NCBI GenBank assembly: GCA_012295275.1
Contig: CM022677.1
Coordinates: forward strand, 1,783,421 to 1,847,420
DNA from: Chrysomallon squamiferum
Lineage: Eukaryota; Mollusca; Gastropoda; Neomphalida; Peltospiridae
DNA length: 64,000 nucleotides
Direction: 5' to 3'
The position numbers and the translations under genes were made by a program. The stretch's first letter is position 1. The number at the start of each line of letters is the position of its first letter. Shown one piece after another: positions 60,400 to 64,000 of the stretch. The notes beneath the pieces were generated by a model. It searched no databases and was not told the DNA's origin. It saw only the letters and a program-made list of their open reading frames with translations.

Positions 60400-60690
60400 A
60401 AAGACAAAGAACGGCGTGCTTCGTGGGAAGCGATGATTACCTCGGTTACTGAGCAACTTTTTTTTTTACGGTTCTCTCGGTGGCCGAACGGTAACATCGT
60501 CTGCCTTCGGAGTGCGGGCGAATGAGTGTCATACGTTCGAGTCTCGTCAGCGGCATCTGAAGGATTTGTGAGGTCGTGATTGGACTTTGTCCTCATGCGC
60601 CAGTGCGTTCCCGAATATTGTCTGTGTGCAGAGTCTAATCAGACGTACACAAACAGAGAACATTCAAAATACTAAACTACATACATAGTT
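60400..60690 (+). mobile_element. tRNA-derived SINE, unit C copy
   Basis: A-box-like sequence at 60481-60494 (TGGCCGAACGGTAA) and B-box-like sequence at 60534-60545 (CGTTCGAGTCTC), then a body with ttgtgaggtcgtgattgg and gcgccagtgcgttcccg. This is the best-preserved plus-strand example in the window. Confidence 0.74.
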
Positions 60691-61492
60691 GAATCTAACA
60701 GACCGTAAATAAATTTTATAACTATCACAGAAGAAACCCACAGGACATAATAAAAGTGGTGACGCAGATCTCGTTGCTGATTTCAAAAGCTTCTCATAAA
60801 AGTTGAAGCTTTAGGGCGCCAAAGATTTAGTTCTGCCGATCAGTGATAAAAAGATTATTTTCGAATAAATGAAGGGAGAGAACTCTACCGGTACTGTCAA
60901 AGAGTTATCTGGTTTAGTTTAGACACTGCAGACGATCGTCGACTCGCGACCTTTCGAATTTACGTCTGCCCGGGTTAAAAAGCTACGTTAACATTTCCAC
61001 TGGCGCAAGACGTTTCTCGTCCTTTTAAATAAAAATTAAAAATTTAAAAAAAAGAAGAAGAAAAAGAAAAACTGAGACTGAACATCTCTACCAGCTATTC
61101 AAGTCTTTGAACTAACTGGTCAATTTCCGTGCGTCTGTGATCAAATAATAATTTAGCAGTAAGAAAGTAAACGGTAATAATAGTAATTTGCACTGACATC
61201 GTTTATTTTTAACTATCATACATACAGAATATTTAAACAACAGATTAAATACTTCTGACAGCTCTGTTTATACTTCATGTTAATAATCCGATAGCTGTGA
61301 CAGTTATTCCACTATGAAAGGTTTAAGCACGTATTTCTTTGTAAGAATTTGTAGTCCTGTTCAAGATGTATACAGAGAAATGAGGTGTGTGTACATTCGT
61401 CATTTATTTCCTGCAGCCTGAATTATCACAGTCTTAAAATACCTGTATTTTTTTATTATTTATTTATTTATTTTTATTTATTTATTTATTAT

Positions 61493-61524
<32 letters not shown>

Positions 61525-61614
61525 TACATACATATATACATACATACATATATACACACATATTTATACATATTTATATTTATTTTTTTTTATTTTATTT
61601 TTTTTTATTTTTTA

Positions 61615-61691
<77 letters not shown>

Positions 61692-61723
61692 GTTATTAGT
61701 CAGTGTTACTACTACAGCTAAAT

Positions 61724-62031
61724 CATAGGTTTTCAACCTGAGGGTCGCGAACCCCAGAGAGGTCGCCACACTTTTTTCTGGGGGTCGCGAGATCGTTCTT
61801 GAGCGAGGGTATGGTTTAGATTTTTTCAACTTGACTTCGAAGGAGGAATAAATAAAAACGTGTAGATTGGTTTGGGACCCGTCTCAGTGAATATAGATTC
61901 CTTTTGAACTGTCTTTGGTTGATGAAAATATGGTAACCCTAGGTATTATTGATAAATGTTTTTAAAGGGGTCATCTGTCATATTGAATTGCTCATAAGGG
62001 GTCGCGGTATGAAAAAGTCAGAAAACCAGTG
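61724..62031 (-). mobile_element. hAT-like MITE, 308 bp, unit C copy
   Basis: Same 308-bp length and the same 8-bp target duplication, here read as AGCTAAAT (61716-61723 and 62032-62039). Confidence 0.82.
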
Positions 62032-62319
62032 AGCTAAATGGAAGGTACTATAGTTTACCTTTTATTTATTTTTTTTTTTTTTTTTATTTTTTTTTTTTCA
62101 TTATGACACACAGAGAAACACACCTGAATGTAGGTCTCTTAAATCTTATTTCTAAATCCTGTTACTCAAAGTACAGGTGAATCTTTGCTATAGCGAATAC
62201 ATTAAAAAAATATATATAGACTATGTGTGCACTTCAAAATAAACTGTTGCTATCGGCTACGAATTTGCTTTTGCTTCGTGACCGATTTTTTTTTTTTTTT
62301 TTTTAACAACAAATTCAGC

Positions 62320-63245
62320 AGCGTGACGTCACTACGAACTGGGACAACCAGCTTGCAGCACCCAGACAACAAGACTGACGTGTCAGCAGCGTGACGTCAC
62401 TACGAACTCGCACAACCAGCTTGCAGCACCCAGACAACAAGACTGACGTGTCAGCAGCGTGACGTCACTACGAACTCGCACAACCAGCTTGCAGCACCCA
62501 GACAACAAGACTGACGTGTCAGCAGCGTGACGTCACTACGAACTCGCACAACCAGCGTGCAGCACCCAGACAACAAGACTGACGTGTCAGCAGCGTGACG
62601 TCACTACGAACTCGCACAACCAGCTTGCAGCACCCAGACAACAAGACTGACGTGTCAGCAGCGTGACGTCACTACGAACTCGCACAACCAGCTTGCAGCA
62701 CCCAGACAACAAGACTGACGTGTCAGCAGCGTGACGTCACTACGAACTCGCACAACCAGCTTGCAGCACCCAGACAACAAGACTGACGTGTCAGCAGCGT
62801 GACGTCACTACGAACTCGCACAACCAGCTTGCAGCACCCAGACAACAAGACTGACGTGTCAGCAGCGTGACGTCACTACGAACTCGCACAACCAGCGTGC
62901 AGCACAGACAACAAGATTGACGTGTCAGCAGCGTGACGTCACTACGAACTCGCACAACCAGCGTGCAGCACAGACAACAAGACTGACGTGTCAGCAGCGT
63001 GACGTCACTACGAACTCGCACAACCAGCTTGCAGCACCCAGACAACAAGACTGACGTGTCAGCAGCGTGACGTCACTACGAACTCGCACAACCAGCGTGC
63101 AGCACAGACAACAATATTGACGTGTCAGCAGCGTGACGTCACTACGAACTCGCACAACCAGCTTGCAGCACCCAGACAACAAGACTGACGTGTCAGCAGC
63201 GTGACGTCACTACGAACTTGCACAACCAGCTTGCAGCGCCCAGAC
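62320..63245 (-). repeat. CRE minisatellite, unit C (14 copies)
   Basis: Fourteen TGACGTCA octamers start at 62324, 62392, 62460, 62528, 62596, 62664, 62732, 62800, 62868, 62934, 63000, 63068, 63134 and 63202. Spacing is 68 for the inner eight steps, then mixed 66/68 toward 63245. The array thus combines the homogeneous B-type and mixed A-type patterns and is more than twice as long. Confidence 0.96.
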
Positions 63246-64000
63246 AACTAAACGATCGTTCAACCAGCTGGGTGTCGTGCCTGAACAAGATGTTTTTCAC
63301 GAATTTTGAACAAACATTATTCCAATAAGGAAAACAAAAATAACTTTAAATAAATAAATAACAACAACAAGAGTCACAAATGAAGATAATAATACTACAA
63401 AAGCAGTTATTTATGTATTTACTTTCTGTTATTACTAATTACAAGCTTAACCGTTTCAAAACTGTAACATGCGGACGACTGCTGGATCAAAGCTTGTCAG
63501 TGGCTCATCAGGTAATTTTCACATAACTGATGTTTGAAATCTTTTCAGTTTTTGTGAATTTAATAGAGCTTGTTGCTAACACTTGGAATACAGGCAATGT
63601 GGGAATTTTACCTATATTATTATTAATGACAATCTGTGTGTGTGCGTATATGTGCGTGTGTGTGTGTATGGTTTATATATATGTAAACGTGACAAAATAC
63701 TGACATAATATTCCTTTATATGTGATTTTATATTGTTGTTGTTGTTGTTTTTCTCTCTCTTTTTCTATCGCTAGATAAAAACCGAGTACTAGTTCAAAAG
63801 GGTAACATGTAATCTGTTAATATTCTGTGTGAATATTTTATTACGCTGTCGCAACACCTAGTTATAACAAACAAAAAAATACTGTACAATAATAACAAGA
63901 TATGAGGAAACGCACAGAAATAGAAATATAAACGTTAATTAATTTATTAATAAAAAAATCTTACATACTGTAATTAGTGTTCATTAATTAGGTGGGAAAA

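Noticed and set aside
62320-63245. CRISPR-like direct repeat array
   Set aside because: Units are contiguous 66/68-bp minisatellite copies without variable spacers, in a eukaryotic genome.

Overview
The window reads as nuclear DNA of an animal, most likely a mollusc. It is AT-rich and extremely dense in microsatellites ((CT)n, (CA)n, (TAA)n, (TTTA)n, (GTA)n). Its genes have GT-AG introns, and it carries fragments of LINE, MULE, hAT-type and tRNA-SINE elements. The recognisable host genes are a BTB-BACK-PHR protein of the BTBD3/BTBD6 type and a LigB-type extradiol dioxygenase. Short stretches resembling 'gagttatctccctt' (for example near 19045, 36365 and 44835) are common in molluscan DNA and fit, but species and phylum are inference.

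Layout. Positions 1-4454 form a large inverted repeat (arms 1-1636 and 2896-4454) with a 200-N assembly gap at the inner edge of its left arm. A decayed LINE ORF1 (zinc-knuckle) fragment lies at 5190-5755 on the minus strand. A complete two-exon BTB-BACK-PHR gene lies at 7636-9592 on the plus strand. Its intron contains a 69-bp tandem array that repeats the 3' splice acceptor seven times. The 5' part of a LigB-family dioxygenase gene (two exons) is at 12807-13786. A long AT-rich, mostly non-coding stretch follows, and then the C-terminal exon of a MULE transposase-like gene (22586-23484, minus) that contains in-frame tandem duplications and frameshifts.

From about 30 kb on, the window is dominated by segmental duplication. 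Unit A (30008-34483) and unit B (38637-43463) are direct copies. A third copy C (about 59150-64000) is inverted. The B-C homology continues inward, giving arms of about 9 kb (about 39045-48108 and 54553-64000) around a second 200-N gap (48109-48308) and a partial inverted copy of the BTB gene. Each A/B/C unit carries a 66/68-bp minisatellite with a perfect cAMP-response-element octamer in every repeat, a 308-bp hAT-like MITE with an 8-bp target-site duplication, a tRNA-derived SINE core and a roughly 96-bp tandem repeat. Decayed LINE reverse transcriptase fragments occur three times between 45 and 57.7 kb.

Both gaps are exactly 200 N and both sit at the inner edge of an inverted-repeat arm. 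The simplest reading is that neighbouring contigs were scaffolded in the wrong orientation, or that alternative haplotypes were placed in inverse order, although true palindromes that broke the assembly remain possible. If the last contig is flipped, it overlaps and extends the middle one and puts the second BTB copy in the same orientation as the first. The host genes show no shared pathway; the window is a duplication-rich, repeat-rich locus with a few genes.
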